DNA of 64,000 nt from Eubacterium sp. UBA5416 (GCA_002409525.1 DHNM01000002.1:1-64000); one strand, 5' to 3'; positions 1 to 8,811 are shown, counted from the first letter of the stretch. The notes: a model not told the origin generated them from the letters alone. Made by a program: numbers and translations.

Positions 1-124
1 CTCGGTTTGAGATGTTTTGCTGTCTGCTTTGTATGTCTCGCTGACAGCTTATTTATATTATCACATATTATTCACATCTGTCAACACATTTTTTTATTTT
101 TTTACTTTTTTCTTTTTTCTTCTC

Positions 125-436
125 TCAGTCCAGATGGAACAGTTCCTTCAGATCTATGGATACCGGACTGTTATCCGGGTTTGTCTCCATAATATCAGCC
201 ATGTAATCCCACCATTTGCGGTTAATTTTGGTATCTGCGCTTTTTGTCCAGAGTTCTTCGTGTTCCACTTCTATATATCCAAAGAGTGTCAGGGTTTCAC
301 GATCAAGAAATATAGTGTAATTTCTTCCGCCATACTCATGGATCATGTCTTTCATTTCTGGCCACAGCTGACTATGGCGGCGTTCATATTCTTCTTCCAT
401 ACCCGGATATAATTTCATCTTAAAACCTTTTATCAT
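125..436 (-). CDS. rhaM: L-rhamnose mutarotase
   Basis: The product interconverts the alpha and beta anomers of L-rhamnose in the cytoplasm. It is about 103 residues, the usual family length. The WWDYMADIMETNPDNSP block near the C terminus, with its paired tryptophans, is typical of the RhaM family. I chose the ATG at 436 rather than the one at 457 because a GAGGAAG ribosome binding site sits five bases before it, whereas the upstream start would place that site inside the coding sequence. It is the last gene of the operon that starts at 7395. It follows a GH112 phosphorylase, fitting a role in handling rhamnose released from rhamnogalacturonan I. No rhamnose isomerase or kinase is present nearby. 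I am confident of the family. Confidence 0.93.
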   Translation of the reverse strand: MIKGFKMKLYPGMEEEYERRHSQLWPEMKDMIHEYGGRNYTIFLDRETLTLFGYIEVEHEELWTKSADTKINRKWWDYMADIMETNPDNSPVSIDLKELFHLD

Positions 437-516
437 ATTTCTTCCTCGTCCTCTCATAAGACTGGTTGTCTTGATTATCCATTAACCGGGAAACAATATC
501 ACAGGATTGCAGTAAA

Positions 517-2676
517 TTACAAAACTGTGATTTTTGTCTCAAAGGGTTCTAATTCAAATTTAATCCTTCCTTCGTCCGTCTTCACGCTGGTCTTTGCGGG
601 ATGATCACAGTTATTTATGACCACAAGCGTTCTGCCGTCAGGATAATAAGCACACTCCGTATCCGCGCAGTCGGTCAGGTATATCTGATCCAAATCCATT
701 CCTTTTCCAAAAAGCATCAGATTTAACAGCATCCTGGTATTCTCATTGCTCAGCTGAAATCCTGACAGGTAAATTCCTTTTCCATTGCCAAAAGTATGAA
801 TGGTTAGAGCAGGCATTCCATCTTTTTCACGGATCACCTGTGCTTTTCCGTCCGTCAGGAACAGATTTAAAGATCCGGAGACATCCGCGCCTTTTGGCAG
901 CAATTTATGTTCCAGCTCATGTTCAATGTCGAACTGCCATCTGCCGTGGCATACTTTCTCACCTGTGTCTTCATCTATTCCCAGTACTTCGGCCATACGG
1001 AAAAAATCGCAGTATCCTTTTGTCGCGGATGGTTCTCCGATTCCGATAAATAAGCCGCCTTTTGAAACCCATTCCTGCATTTTTTCCAGCAGTTTTGAAT
1101 CTTTCCATGCATCTCCGCCACTCCAGGCTGTTCCGGCAGCTCCGGCATTGATCACTACATCGACATCTTTTAGTCCGTGAGCTTTCGCATCTTCGAAATC
1201 AATAAACTTCACATTAACCGGAAGTCCGGATAACGCTTCATTTACATGAATCAGATCATGCATATAAGTCTCATGGAAATGTCCGGACAGTGTCCAGGAC
1301 CGCAAACTTCCCCAGCAGTGGAGAACCGCTACCGTAAGCGGCAGTGTATACACTTCGCCCTTATGAAGATCGCGGATCATACGGAATTCATCCGCGATCG
1401 TTTCAATATAATCACAAAAATCCGGAGAATTCTGTGTCAAATGAAGGTAACCGCCAAGTCCGATCCGGTCTATCTTCTCGCGCAGCAGCGCCCTTCGTAC
1501 ATGGTTCCAATATCCCTTTGCGTCTGCAGTTGGATCGCCGCCTTCTGAAAATGTCGGAGCTCCGCCGAGTCCTTTCGGGAACAGATAAGGATGCAGCCGG
1601 AGCTCATGGACGCCTGTCTTCACACCGGCACAAAGCCTTGTTTCATAGCCGGAAAAGACACATTTGATCAGACCGTCAAAGCCAAAATCCGTGAATCTTC
1701 TGCTATAGGGCTCAAGGCCTATCCAGCTGTCATCATAGAAGACATATGCCTTCTTTCCATATTGATGTACTAAATCAACCAGTTGTTTTCCAAAACCTAC
1801 GACAAACCGGTTAACAAAATTCATATAATCTCTCTGTTTCTTAGTCGGCGGCATATGGGTAACATGCAGTTTCCCCTGATTGATGAAATCCTCCGCACAT
1901 AAGGCATAGCCATAGGTCTTCTCAAACTCGTCCAGCGCAGGCGGACTGACTGTGAAATCATAGGATCCCCAGTCGGTATAGAGATTTCGGTTTTTCTCAC
2001 TGGACCCCCAGATCCAGGTAAAATTATAGAACAGGGATGTAAAGCGAACCACTGTCGTATCCGGATGTGCACTGCACCAATCTTTCAGCCACTGATACAG
2101 ATAGTTCTGTGTTTCCTTATGTCTCGGATCCACCGGCATCAGATGTTCTTTGTTCCAGTTGTTTGTCACGTGATTGTACATGGAAATCTCTTCCCAGACA
2201 CGGTATGCCAGAAAGCTTACTGTATAAGCATGGAACGGATCTGCGTGAACAATAACCACATTTCCAGACTCACGGTCATAAACCCAGTATTGCTGATCGA
2301 CTTTCTGCTGCGTAGTCCTGTCATAAACTTCCCAGTATCTCATAGCGTTCTCAGATGCATTTACCAAAAACTGCTCCCGAAAAAAATCCTTCATCAAGTG
2401 AAGGGTAACATGCTCATCCACTGCCACAACAGGCGACGTCATCAAAAAAGTCTGCTGTAGTTGTTCCGGGTGTTTTTTTGCCCATTCATTGTGATCTCTG
2501 ATGATACAGATCGTGGAGTAGATACCATAGCCGGCATCTAGAATTTCATCTGACAGTTCTGTCCCGTCACTGTCACGGATCACATCTGCGCCCCATTTTT
2601 CTGCCATCTGTAATGTTAATTTTTCATATCCGGCCTCCCCGGGAAGGGTAAAACCACCTTTTTTTGTCTGATCCAT
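517..2676 (-). CDS. GH112 beta-galactoside phosphorylase, probably D-galactosyl-beta-1,4-L-rhamnose phosphorylase
   Basis: This 719-residue protein belongs to the GH112 phosphorylases, which split beta-galactosides with phosphate to give galactose-1-phosphate. Family members act either on lacto-N-biose/galacto-N-biose or on D-galactosyl-beta-1,4-L-rhamnose. The motif YDDSWIGLEPY near residues 314-324 matches the region holding the family's catalytic acid. There is no signal peptide, so it is cytoplasmic. The start lies four bases after the GH105 stop, and rhamnose mutarotase follows, so the whole operon points to RG-I. In RG-I, galactan side chains attach to rhamnose O-4, which would leave Gal-beta-1,4-Rha. 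The rhamnose-specific activity is therefore my inference from context. Lacto-N-biose phosphorylase remains the alternative, because the specificity residues were not compared. Confidence 0.85.
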   Translation of the reverse strand: MDQTKKGGFTLPGEAGYEKLTLQMAEKWGADVIRDSDGTELSDEILDAGYGIYSTICIIRDHNEWAKKHPEQLQQTFLMTSPVVAVDEHVTLHLMKDFFREQFLVNASENAMRYWEVYDRTTQQKVDQQYWVYDRESGNVVIVHADPFHAYTVSFLAYRVWEEISMYNHVTNNWNKEHLMPVDPRHKETQNYLYQWLKDWCSAHPDTTVVRFTSLFYNFTWIWGSSEKNRNLYTDWGSYDFTVSPPALDEFEKTYGYALCAEDFINQGKLHVTHMPPTKKQRDYMNFVNRFVVGFGKQLVDLVHQYGKKAYVFYDDSWIGLEPYSRRFTDFGFDGLIKCVFSGYETRLCAGVKTGVHELRLHPYLFPKGLGGAPTFSEGGDPTADAKGYWNHVRRALLREKIDRIGLGGYLHLTQNSPDFCDYIETIADEFRMIRDLHKGEVYTLPLTVAVLHCWGSLRSWTLSGHFHETYMHDLIHVNEALSGLPVNVKFIDFEDAKAHGLKDVDVVINAGAAGTAWSGGDAWKDSKLLEKMQEWVSKGGLFIGIGEPSATKGYCDFFRMAEVLGIDEDTGEKVCHGRWQFDIEHELEHKLLPKGADVSGSLNLFLTDGKAQVIREKDGMPALTIHTFGNGKGIYLSGFQLSNENTRMLLNLMLFGKGMDLDQIYLTDCADTECAYYPDGRTLVVINNCDHPAKTSVKTDEGRIKFELEPFETKITVL

Positions 2677-2679
2677 ATG

Positions 2680-3729
2680 TTACAACGCCCCATCATTTCT
2701 TGTATTATCGTAATTCAGGATGCCGGCCAGGAAAGTGAGTGCCAGACCCTGTCCCCATCCCTGGATCCATTCTCTTGGTATTTCCCGATAGCCTTCGCGG
2801 TCTTTCATGATCGCTGTGCCGCCGGAAACATTTAAAACACGACCGTCAGGACTGATCTGATCGAGAATACCCCTGACTGATTTGTTAACATATTTTAGAT
2901 GCAGAGGATTGCCTTTATTCAGCATTGCCGCCGCTATTCCGCAGGAGGCAGATACCTCTTCATAAGAATCTTCATCATCCAGAATTGTTCTCCATAGTCC
3001 ATTTTCCGTCTGATAGAGTTTCAGTGCCGAAAGCTGTTCTTCCTCGGAACCGGCGATATCCATATATTTCGGATACAGGTAGCATTCAGGAAGCACCTGA
3101 CCCGCTACAGACATTGTATATGCAGCCCACGCATTTGCTCTTCCCCAGTAGAAACCTGACATGTGATCTTTTGTGATGTTATTATAGCCATGATACCAAA
3201 GACCTGTTTCCCTGTTTTGAAGGTATTTGATGTGCCAGTAATATTGATTCAGCGCATCATTGATCAAATCTTCGTCTTTTAACTTCACGCCGACACGAAG
3301 CATAAAATATGCGGCCATGAAGAGTGTATCTGCCCAGCATTGTTCCGGAAAATCATTTTTTGTCGAAACAGTATGCTGAAGCACAGAATCGCCAAAACGG
3401 AGTGCATGATTTCTAAGATAATCGATTTTGCTTAAGACAATATCCCAGTATTTTTCGTCTCCGGTAGCTTCATATAATGTGATCAGGCAGTGTCCCATCG
3501 CACAGGTATTCACTGTCCAGTCCGGAAGACCCAGTTCCATATACTCATCAATCCGATCTTTCATCAGATTCAGATATTTCTCATTTTTTGTCACCTCATA
3601 TGCCTTGCTGATTCCATAATATGCCACTCCGCACGGCCAGTCCCAGGTCATATCCATTCGCATAGTACGTGTCACAATTTTGTCTATCGCTGCCTCAACT
3701 TCCTGCTTGTCAAATTCTAATCCTGCCAT
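2680..3729 (-). CDS. GH105 unsaturated rhamnogalacturonyl hydrolase
   Basis: The 349-residue protein is an alpha/alpha-barrel hydrolase of the YteR/RhiN type. These enzymes remove the unsaturated galacturonyl residue from the disaccharide left by rhamnogalacturonan lyases, working by hydration of the double bond. Visible signatures are the CWADTLFMAAYF block at 131-142, whose aspartate at 134 is the expected catalytic residue, and WGRANAW at 195-201. No signal peptide is present, so it acts on imported oligomers in the cytoplasm. It lies between the solute-binding protein gene and the GH112 gene, separated from the former by a strong hairpin. A second, divergent GH105 is encoded at 25562-26656 in the homogalacturonan operon, which suggests different substrates for the two. 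Confidence 0.92.
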   Translation of the reverse strand: MAGLEFDKQEVEAAIDKIVTRTMRMDMTWDWPCGVAYYGISKAYEVTKNEKYLNLMKDRIDEYMELGLPDWTVNTCAMGHCLITLYEATGDEKYWDIVLSKIDYLRNHALRFGDSVLQHTVSTKNDFPEQCWADTLFMAAYFMLRVGVKLKDEDLINDALNQYYWHIKYLQNRETGLWYHGYNNITKDHMSGFYWGRANAWAAYTMSVAGQVLPECYLYPKYMDIAGSEEEQLSALKLYQTENGLWRTILDDEDSYEEVSASCGIAAAMLNKGNPLHLKYVNKSVRGILDQISPDGRVLNVSGGTAIMKDREGYREIPREWIQGWGQGLALTFLAGILNYDNTRNDGAL

Positions 3730-3752
3730 CTGTCCTCTCCTTCACTAGTTTA

Positions 3753-3784
3753 AGAAGGCTGCTCAAAGTACAAAGCAGCCTTCT
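3753..3784 (-). terminator. Intercistronic hairpin after the binding-protein gene
   Basis: A perfect 11-bp inverted repeat (3753-3763 with 3774-3784, AGAAGGCTGCT and its complement) lies just after the binding-protein stop. It has no T-run on the minus strand, so it is more likely a partial terminator or a 3' mRNA stabiliser than a full stop. Confidence 0.7.
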
Positions 3785-3798
3785 CGTCTCAGATATGA

Positions 3799-5448
3799 CT
3801 ATTCTTTGATATAATCTCCATTCTTATAGAGCTCTTTTTTCTCATCCAGGATATCCTGATATCCGGCATCGAGGTATTCCTTACTGTATTCTTTATACTT
3901 CTTGTCAAAGTCTTTTTCAGGTGAGGTGATGAGGTCTACATAGGATTCCTGCCACATTGCATTCAGGTCAGTTACGTATTCGTCTGAAGCCTCCACTGGT
4001 TTTGTAAAGATCGGGGTCATCACACCATATTTCTCATTCTCTTTTGCATATTTGTACGCATCTTCAATAAGATACTCATATCCTGACGGTGCAAGCATAC
4101 GTAAGTTAGCCTGATAGTTCTTTTCTTCGTCTCCATAGCTTGCAACCTCTTGTACCAGACACCAGTAGTCTTTGTTATTGTTCTGAGAGAGCTTAGACTC
4201 TCCATCGTATCCCTCAATCGGAACTGCAATCCCCTGATCGTCCAGATTATAATTCTGTCCTTCAACACCATTTTGCATGTAGAACAGATTTTCCGGCCGG
4301 ATCATCCAGTTCAGGAACATCCATACTGCCGCTCTTTCTTCATCCGATGTTTTAGAATTAATTCCCATAATCAGACCATATGGCGGGTTTTCATAATAAT
4401 ATCCTTTACCGCTTGGTGCATAAGCAGCCGGATTCATCGTAGATACCTTGGCATCCGGATCATTTGCAAGCAGGGAAGAAATTGCATCTGTAGAACTGTT
4501 AATATAGAATCCATAAATTCCGGACTTTCCAGATACAAAGTCTGCCTTTAAGTCTCCATCTTCTTTATTTAGATAAAACTCAGAATCAAGTACCCCGTCA
4601 TTATACTCTTTATTTATTTCACGAAGATAATCTTCGGTTGGTTTCCATGTAAATGGAGCGACATTCAGATCCAGATACAGTGCTTTATCTTCTTCACTGA
4701 TATCGTCTGTCATATATGGATAGAAGTAGTTGAAGCTCTTCTGGATCAGTGTTGTACTTGTCTGTCCAAGTCCCGCATCTTTCCACGCTTTCAGCACTTC
4801 GTTGAGTTCATCCAGGTTTTCCGGCATGTCCATACCCACCTTGTCCAGCCAGTCCTGGCGAATCAGATGTACGAAGTTATAATAGATGGGTTCACGACCG
4901 CCGAAGAAGAATGCCTTATTTCCATCCAGCTCACCGTATTTGTCAATGGTATCGCTGAGCTGATCATAATAGTCGGGCGCATAGTATTTGATTTCATCCA
5001 TGTCCAGATCCTGTATGGCACCTTCTGTGTAGTATTTCACTGCCTGAGGCATATCATAGTGCATGATGATATCCGGTGCATTTCCGGCTGCGATCATCTG
5101 CATATAGTCCTGAACCTCTGTTGTACGCCCGATTGCCACATACTTGACGTTTACATTATATTTGTCGCCGAATTCTTTCTGAACCCACTGTGTATAATAA
5201 TTGTCTGTTGCATTCCATCCTTCAAAGGCACGATCATATACCGGAATTTCAATGGTCACCTTTTTATCAAACCCTTTGGAGTAATCCTTAAAGTCTCCGG
5301 TTTTTGATGCCGAACCTGAGTCTGATGATTTTTTTGACGTATCATTTGCTTCCGACTTGTTATCGGATCCACATCCGGTGAGCATTCCAACTGTCATTAC
5401 GCCAGCGAGCAGTAACGACACACCCTTTGTAATCTTTTTTCTTTTCAT
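3799..5448 (-). CDS. LplA-type sugar-binding lipoprotein (family 1 solute-binding protein)
   Basis: The 549-residue lipoprotein captures oligosaccharides outside the cell for an ABC importer. It has a positively charged N terminus, a hydrophobic stretch and a lipobox LTGCG with the modified cysteine at residue 26, followed by a Ser/Lys/Asp-rich linker. The length of about 550 residues fits the LplA/YtcQ group rather than the shorter MalE-like proteins. Its permeases are the two genes upstream, and the GH105, GH112 and rhaM genes follow, so the ligand is probably an unsaturated RG-I oligomer or a Gal-Rha type sugar (inferred). An AGGAGG site precedes the ATG. A weak hairpin precedes the gene (5471-5494) and a strong one follows it, an arrangement that often raises binding-protein dosage. 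Confidence 0.92.
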   Translation of the reverse strand: MKRKKITKGVSLLLAGVMTVGMLTGCGSDNKSEANDTSKKSSDSGSASKTGDFKDYSKGFDKKVTIEIPVYDRAFEGWNATDNYYTQWVQKEFGDKYNVNVKYVAIGRTTEVQDYMQMIAAGNAPDIIMHYDMPQAVKYYTEGAIQDLDMDEIKYYAPDYYDQLSDTIDKYGELDGNKAFFFGGREPIYYNFVHLIRQDWLDKVGMDMPENLDELNEVLKAWKDAGLGQTSTTLIQKSFNYFYPYMTDDISEEDKALYLDLNVAPFTWKPTEDYLREINKEYNDGVLDSEFYLNKEDGDLKADFVSGKSGIYGFYINSSTDAISSLLANDPDAKVSTMNPAAYAPSGKGYYYENPPYGLIMGINSKTSDEERAAVWMFLNWMIRPENLFYMQNGVEGQNYNLDDQGIAVPIEGYDGESKLSQNNNKDYWCLVQEVASYGDEEKNYQANLRMLAPSGYEYLIEDAYKYAKENEKYGVMTPIFTKPVEASDEYVTDLNAMWQESYVDLITSPEKDFDKKYKEYSKEYLDAGYQDILDEKKELYKNGDYIKE

Positions 5449-5470
5449 AGTTACCTCCTGTTTTTATCTG

Positions 5471-5494
5471 CCTGACGGATCCATTCTCATCAGG
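5471..5494 (-). promoter_or_regulatory. Weak hairpin upstream of binding-protein gene
   Basis: A 7-bp imperfect stem (CCTGACG pairing with CATCAGG, one G-U pair, ten-base loop) lies in the 113-base gap between the permease and binding-protein genes. It may protect or process the binding-protein message. It is short enough to be chance. Confidence 0.3.
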
Positions 5495-5561
5495 TAATTT
5501 TCGCTATGTATCGCAAATCCATAACAACATGGAATGATACCTGCATTTATTATGACATCGC

Positions 5562-6455
5562 TCACTCCTTAACCGCACCGATCATGGTACCCTGCACAAA
5601 ATATTTCTGTACAAACGGATATACAATCAGAATCGGGACTGTCGCAAATATTACAGTTGCAGCTTTTAAGACTTCCGGGTTTGTCATAACGCCCTGAACG
5701 CCGCCTTCAGCCTGGAAAGATTCCTGTGCCGCCACTACAAGGTAATAAAGTTTCAGCTGCAGCGGACGTAAATCTGTACGCTGTTTGATATAGTACAGAG
5801 CATCCTGGTAGGCGTTCCAGCGTCCTACTGCGTAGAAAAGAGCAATCGTCGCAATGATTGGCTTTGTCAGCGGAATAATGATACTTCTTAAGATCTTGAT
5901 ATGTCCCGCTCCGTCAATCAATGCCGATTCCACAAGGCTGTCCGGGACAGTTGCCTGGAAATTATTCTTCATAATCAGCAGATTGTAAGGTGCAAAACAC
6001 AGTGGAAGAATCAGGCACCACCAGGTATCTAGCATATGTAAGCTATTCATCAGCAGGTAATCCGGAATCGTTCCTGCCGCAAAATACATCGTCAGCATAA
6101 TCAGAAACGTCATAATCTTGCGGCCTTTCAATTCCTTTCGGCTTAATGCATATGCCGCACTGATCGTAAGGAACATTCCAATTCCGGTAAATGCTATTGT
6201 CACCACAAGTGATACAAACATAGATCTCAAGATGGAACTGTCTGCGAATATCTTCTTATACGCATTCAGGCTAAATCCTTTCGGCAGAAGGAATACTTTT
6301 TTTGCCACGACAAAGGATTCCTGACTAACGGATTTTGAAAGTACATGTAAGAACGGGAACAGACAGATGAAGGCCATCACCGCCATAAACACGTAAAAGA
6401 ATACATCTGCCCAGGTAAACTTTCTCATCTTTTTTAGTTTCTTTTCTTTGTTCAT
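5562..6455 (-). CDS. CUT1 ABC sugar permease, LplC/YtcP type
   Basis: This 297-residue inner-membrane permease has six predicted membrane segments. An EAA loop at about residues 176-198 (ESALIDGAGH...PLTKP) docks the ATPase. The C-terminal QKYFVQGTMIGAVKE tail is typical of LplC-type subunits. It forms the channel with the LplB-type partner encoded just upstream, with a ten-base gap between the genes. The start has an AGGAGG site eight bases before the ATG. No ATPase gene is present in the operon, so a shared MsmX/UgpC-type ATPase encoded elsewhere must energise it (known for this family, inferred here). Confidence 0.94.
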   Translation of the reverse strand: MNKEKKLKKMRKFTWADVFFYVFMAVMAFICLFPFLHVLSKSVSQESFVVAKKVFLLPKGFSLNAYKKIFADSSILRSMFVSLVVTIAFTGIGMFLTISAAYALSRKELKGRKIMTFLIMLTMYFAAGTIPDYLLMNSLHMLDTWWCLILPLCFAPYNLLIMKNNFQATVPDSLVESALIDGAGHIKILRSIIIPLTKPIIATIALFYAVGRWNAYQDALYYIKQRTDLRPLQLKLYYLVVAAQESFQAEGGVQGVMTNPEVLKAATVIFATVPILIVYPFVQKYFVQGTMIGAVKE

Positions 6456-6465
6456 TATCTGCCTC

Positions 6466-7395
6466 CTAGATCAGCCCTTCTTCACCAAGTCGTTTCGATA
6501 TGAAGTCTGCCGCAAGTACAAGTATCAGACCGATTGCAGACTGAAACAGGCCAAGTGCCGTTGCCTCACTGAATTTTCCGCCTTCAATGCCCCAGCGATA
6601 TACCAGTACCGGGATCATCGTTGTATATTTCGTAGCTTTTGCATTGGATAATGCATAGATACGTTCAAAGGAACCCTGCATGACTTTTCCGAGGTTCATA
6701 ATCAGCAGAATTACGATTGTGCTGCGGATGCAGGGAAGCGTTACATGTATACATTGCTTCCATCTTCCGGCTCCGTCCACTCTCGCAGCCTCATATAGTT
6801 CTGGATTTACACCGGTGATCGCCGCAAGATAGATGATAGTTCCCCATCCCATGGACTGCCATACACCGATGAGCAGATATGAAATCAGCCACCATGTATC
6901 ATCCTGAAGAAAAGGAATCGGACTTCCGCCCGCATGGGAGATGATATTGTTAATCATACCGTCGCTCACGCTGAACAGCTGATATGCCAGTGCGCCAATG
7001 ATAACCCATGATAAAAAGTGAGGCAGGTAAAGCAGCGTCTGTGTCACTTTTTTAAACCACTTTGATTTGATCTCATTTAAAATTAATGCCAGTATGATTG
7101 GCATTGGAAAGCTTAACAATAGATCCAGGAGATTAATCATCAATGTGTTTTTCACCGATTCAACAAAATCCCTGTGTTTAAAAATCTTCCGGAACACATC
7201 GAATCCAACCCATTTACTCTCCGAAAATCCCCTGGCTATTTTATAATCTTTAAAAGCAATTGACAGCCCGAAATAAGAACCATACTTAAATACAAAGATA
7301 AAGATCATCGGCAGAAGCATCAGCAGATAAAGCTGCCAATTTTTCTTTATGTAAAGCACCATACTCGTTTTTGTGCTTTTTTTTGTTTTTTTCAT
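6466..7395 (-). CDS. CUT1 ABC sugar permease, LplB/YteP type
   Basis: First gene of operon A. The 309-residue protein carries an N-terminal cytoplasmic Lys-rich stretch, a first membrane segment at about 20-37, and an EAA loop at about 202-220 (YEAARVDGAGRW...). It pairs with the LplC-type permease that follows. The ATG has an AAAGGAGGGG site. A TATAAT box lies 38 bases upstream of the start, so the operon promoter is probably there. The divergent AraC gene at 7831 is the likely regulator. The predicted substrate is an RG-I oligosaccharide, judged from the GH105, GH112 and RhaM genes in the same operon. Confidence 0.94.
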   Translation of the reverse strand: MKKTKKSTKTSMVLYIKKNWQLYLLMLLPMIFIFVFKYGSYFGLSIAFKDYKIARGFSESKWVGFDVFRKIFKHRDFVESVKNTLMINLLDLLLSFPMPIILALILNEIKSKWFKKVTQTLLYLPHFLSWVIIGALAYQLFSVSDGMINNIISHAGGSPIPFLQDDTWWLISYLLIGVWQSMGWGTIIYLAAITGVNPELYEAARVDGAGRWKQCIHVTLPCIRSTIVILLIMNLGKVMQGSFERIYALSNAKATKYTTMIPVLVYRWGIEGGKFSEATALGLFQSAIGLILVLAADFISKRLGEEGLI

Positions 7396-7433
7396 TAGCC
7401 CCTCCTTTACACTTGTCCTTCGTTTATGATCAT

Positions 7434-7439
7434 ATTATA
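7434..7439 (-). promoter_or_regulatory. -10 box of operon A
   Basis: A perfect TATAAT on the minus strand lies about 38 bases before the permease start. No good -35 hexamer is found at 16-18 bases, which fits dependence on an activator such as the adjacent AraC protein. Confidence 0.55.
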
Positions 7440-7565
7440 CAAAAACCCGAATTTTAATTCTCTCTGTAATTCTTTAAAATCTTCTCATTTTCAACCATTT
7501 AAATATTTGTACAAATCACTCATTGTCTATTTATCATAATTCCATATACCTTTTTTTGTACAACA

Positions 7566-7589
7566 TGCTCAACTTCAATCAAATGAGCA
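7566..7589. promoter_or_regulatory. Possible operator: TGCTCA inverted repeat
   Basis: TGCTCA at 7566-7571 and TGAGCA at 7584-7589 form a dyad with half-site centres 18 bases apart in the divergent intergenic region between operon A and the AraC gene. The geometry suits a regulator site, but a six-base dyad can occur by chance. Confidence 0.25.
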
Positions 7590-7674
7590 CCATATTTTTC
7601 CATATGCCATCTCTAAAAAACAATATCCTGTCATAAATTGCATTTAGTTATTATTTATAGTATGATAATACCCA

Positions 7675-7810
7675 GGGTCAAAAGTATATGCTTTTTTATG
7701 CTCGCATAAAAAAGCATATATTTGAGACCCGCCAAAACATGAGGACGAAGCCCGACAGGGCGGAATCCGAATGTTTTAGGATTGTGAGAGCACGCAGTGC
7801 GTAACAATCC
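7675..7810 (+). ncRNA. Three-hairpin structured leader upstream of the AraC gene
   Basis: Three consecutive stem-loops occupy this stretch. The first (7675-7730) has a perfect 16-bp stem, 7685-7700 with 7705-7720, closed by a CTCG loop and extended by an outer GGGTC/GACCC pair. The second (7734-7777) pairs AAAACAT with ATGTTTT and nests GCCC/GGGC at 7750-7761. The third (7779-7810) pairs GGATTGT with ACAATCC and nests GCAC/GTGC at 7790-7800. The last stem ends five bases before the AraC ribosome binding site. It could be a cis-acting RNA of the AraC message or a palindromic repeat element that landed there. I do not recognise it as a known riboswitch class. A minus-strand reading frame through it is a by-product of the palindromes. 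Confidence 0.5.
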
Positions 7811-7830
7811 GTGGAAAGGAGATGTTAGTT

Positions 7831-8778
7831 TTGTCAAAGCCAAAGCAAACCCCAATAGAATACAGGAACTACGCCCTGCCGGCATATTTTCCAATTCTTT
7901 TATTATCCGGCGATGAATGGCGGATATCCGATATTCCATCTCATGTTCTGCATTTTCACAATTGTGTGGAAATCGGTTTGTGTGAGTCGGACAGCGGTAC
8001 CATGGAATTCTCCGATATTTCTTCTGACTTTCATGAGGGCGATGTTACATTTATAGCAGGAGAAATTCCTCACACTACATATTCCGCACCCGGAAGGGCA
8101 AGCAAATGGTCCTACATCTTTTTGAATGTGGAAGAACTTTTTCATCCATACTTCCCACTGGAACTCATCTCTGACAAAGAAGTCCTGGACATGCTGCTTC
8201 ACAGCTCCTGGGCTATTTTCCCAAGGAGTAAATACCCGGAGATCTATATTCTTGTCTCTGAAATTGTCCACGAACTGAACGCAAAAGAGTTAAACTTCCA
8301 ATTCAGTGTCCGGGGGCTGGTCCTCTCGCTTATGATGCGGCTCATCAATATCTTCGGAACTGAAAATGATGAGAATTCTCATAATATGTCCACGCACGAG
8401 AATTCACTCTCCATCTCTCCGGCGCTTACTTATATTCAAAGAAACTACAAACAGGATTTCCCGATTGATGAACTGGCAGAGCTCTGTGATATGAGTCCTA
8501 CACATTTCAGGCGGACCTTTTCCTCAATTATGGGCGTCAACCCGCTGAAATATCTGTCCCGTGTGCGCATCGTGCAGGCAACTACACTGCTCCGCACGAC
8601 AGAAATTCCGATTCTCGACATTTCTGAAGAAGTCGGTTTTCGGTCGATCTCGACATTTAATCGAAATTTCATGGAAATTACAGGGATAAAACCTATGCAG
8701 TATCGAAAACAGATGTCCTATATCCGGGATCAGTCCGTATTAAAATGCACCGGTTGGATGACACCCCCAAAAGAGTAG
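7831..8778 (+). CDS. AraC-family regulator with N-terminal cupin-type sensing domain
   Basis: This cytoplasmic activator is about 315 residues. The N-terminal half is a cupin-like ligand domain (HFHNCVEIGLCESDSG near residue 40, then HEGDVTFIAGEIPH), and the C-terminal 100 residues carry two helix-turn-helix units (IDELAELCDMSPTHFRRTF and ILDISEEVGFRSISTFNRNF). I prefer the TTG at 7831. The AAAGGAG site at 7815-7821 lies nine bases before it but abuts the ATG at 7822, leaving no spacing. It is divergent from operon A and probably controls it in response to an intracellular pectin-derived sugar (inferred). A three-hairpin leader precedes it. Confidence 0.92.
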   Translation: MSKPKQTPIEYRNYALPAYFPILLLSGDEWRISDIPSHVLHFHNCVEIGLCESDSGTMEFSDISSDFHEGDVTFIAGEIPHTTYSAPGRASKWSYIFLNVEELFHPYFPLELISDKEVLDMLLHSSWAIFPRSKYPEIYILVSEIVHELNAKELNFQFSVRGLVLSLMMRLINIFGTENDENSHNMSTHENSLSISPALTYIQRNYKQDFPIDELAELCDMSPTHFRRTFSSIMGVNPLKYLSRVRIVQATTLLRTTEIPILDISEEVGFRSISTFNRNFMEITGIKPMQYRKQMSYIRDQSVLKCTGWMTPPKE

Positions 8779-8781
8779 TAA

Positions 8782-8811
8782 GGAATGAAAAACCAGGACA
8801 TTTTTCATTCC
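8782..8811 (+). terminator. Hairpin downstream of the AraC gene
   Basis: GGAATGAAAAA and TTTTTCATTCC form a perfect 11-bp stem with an eight-base loop directly after the AraC stop. The T-run lies inside the stem rather than after it, so it is a moderately convincing terminator. Confidence 0.6.

Noticed and set aside
17..412. 131-residue plus-strand frame opposite rhaM
   Set aside because: It lies antisense to a clearly recognised gene and shows no family pattern.
7655..7939. 94-residue minus-strand frame across the three-hairpin element and the AraC start
   Set aside because: It is antisense to the AraC coding start, its composition follows the palindromes, and no ribosome binding site is seen. 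I treat it as a by-product, although similar frames could recur if the element is repeated.
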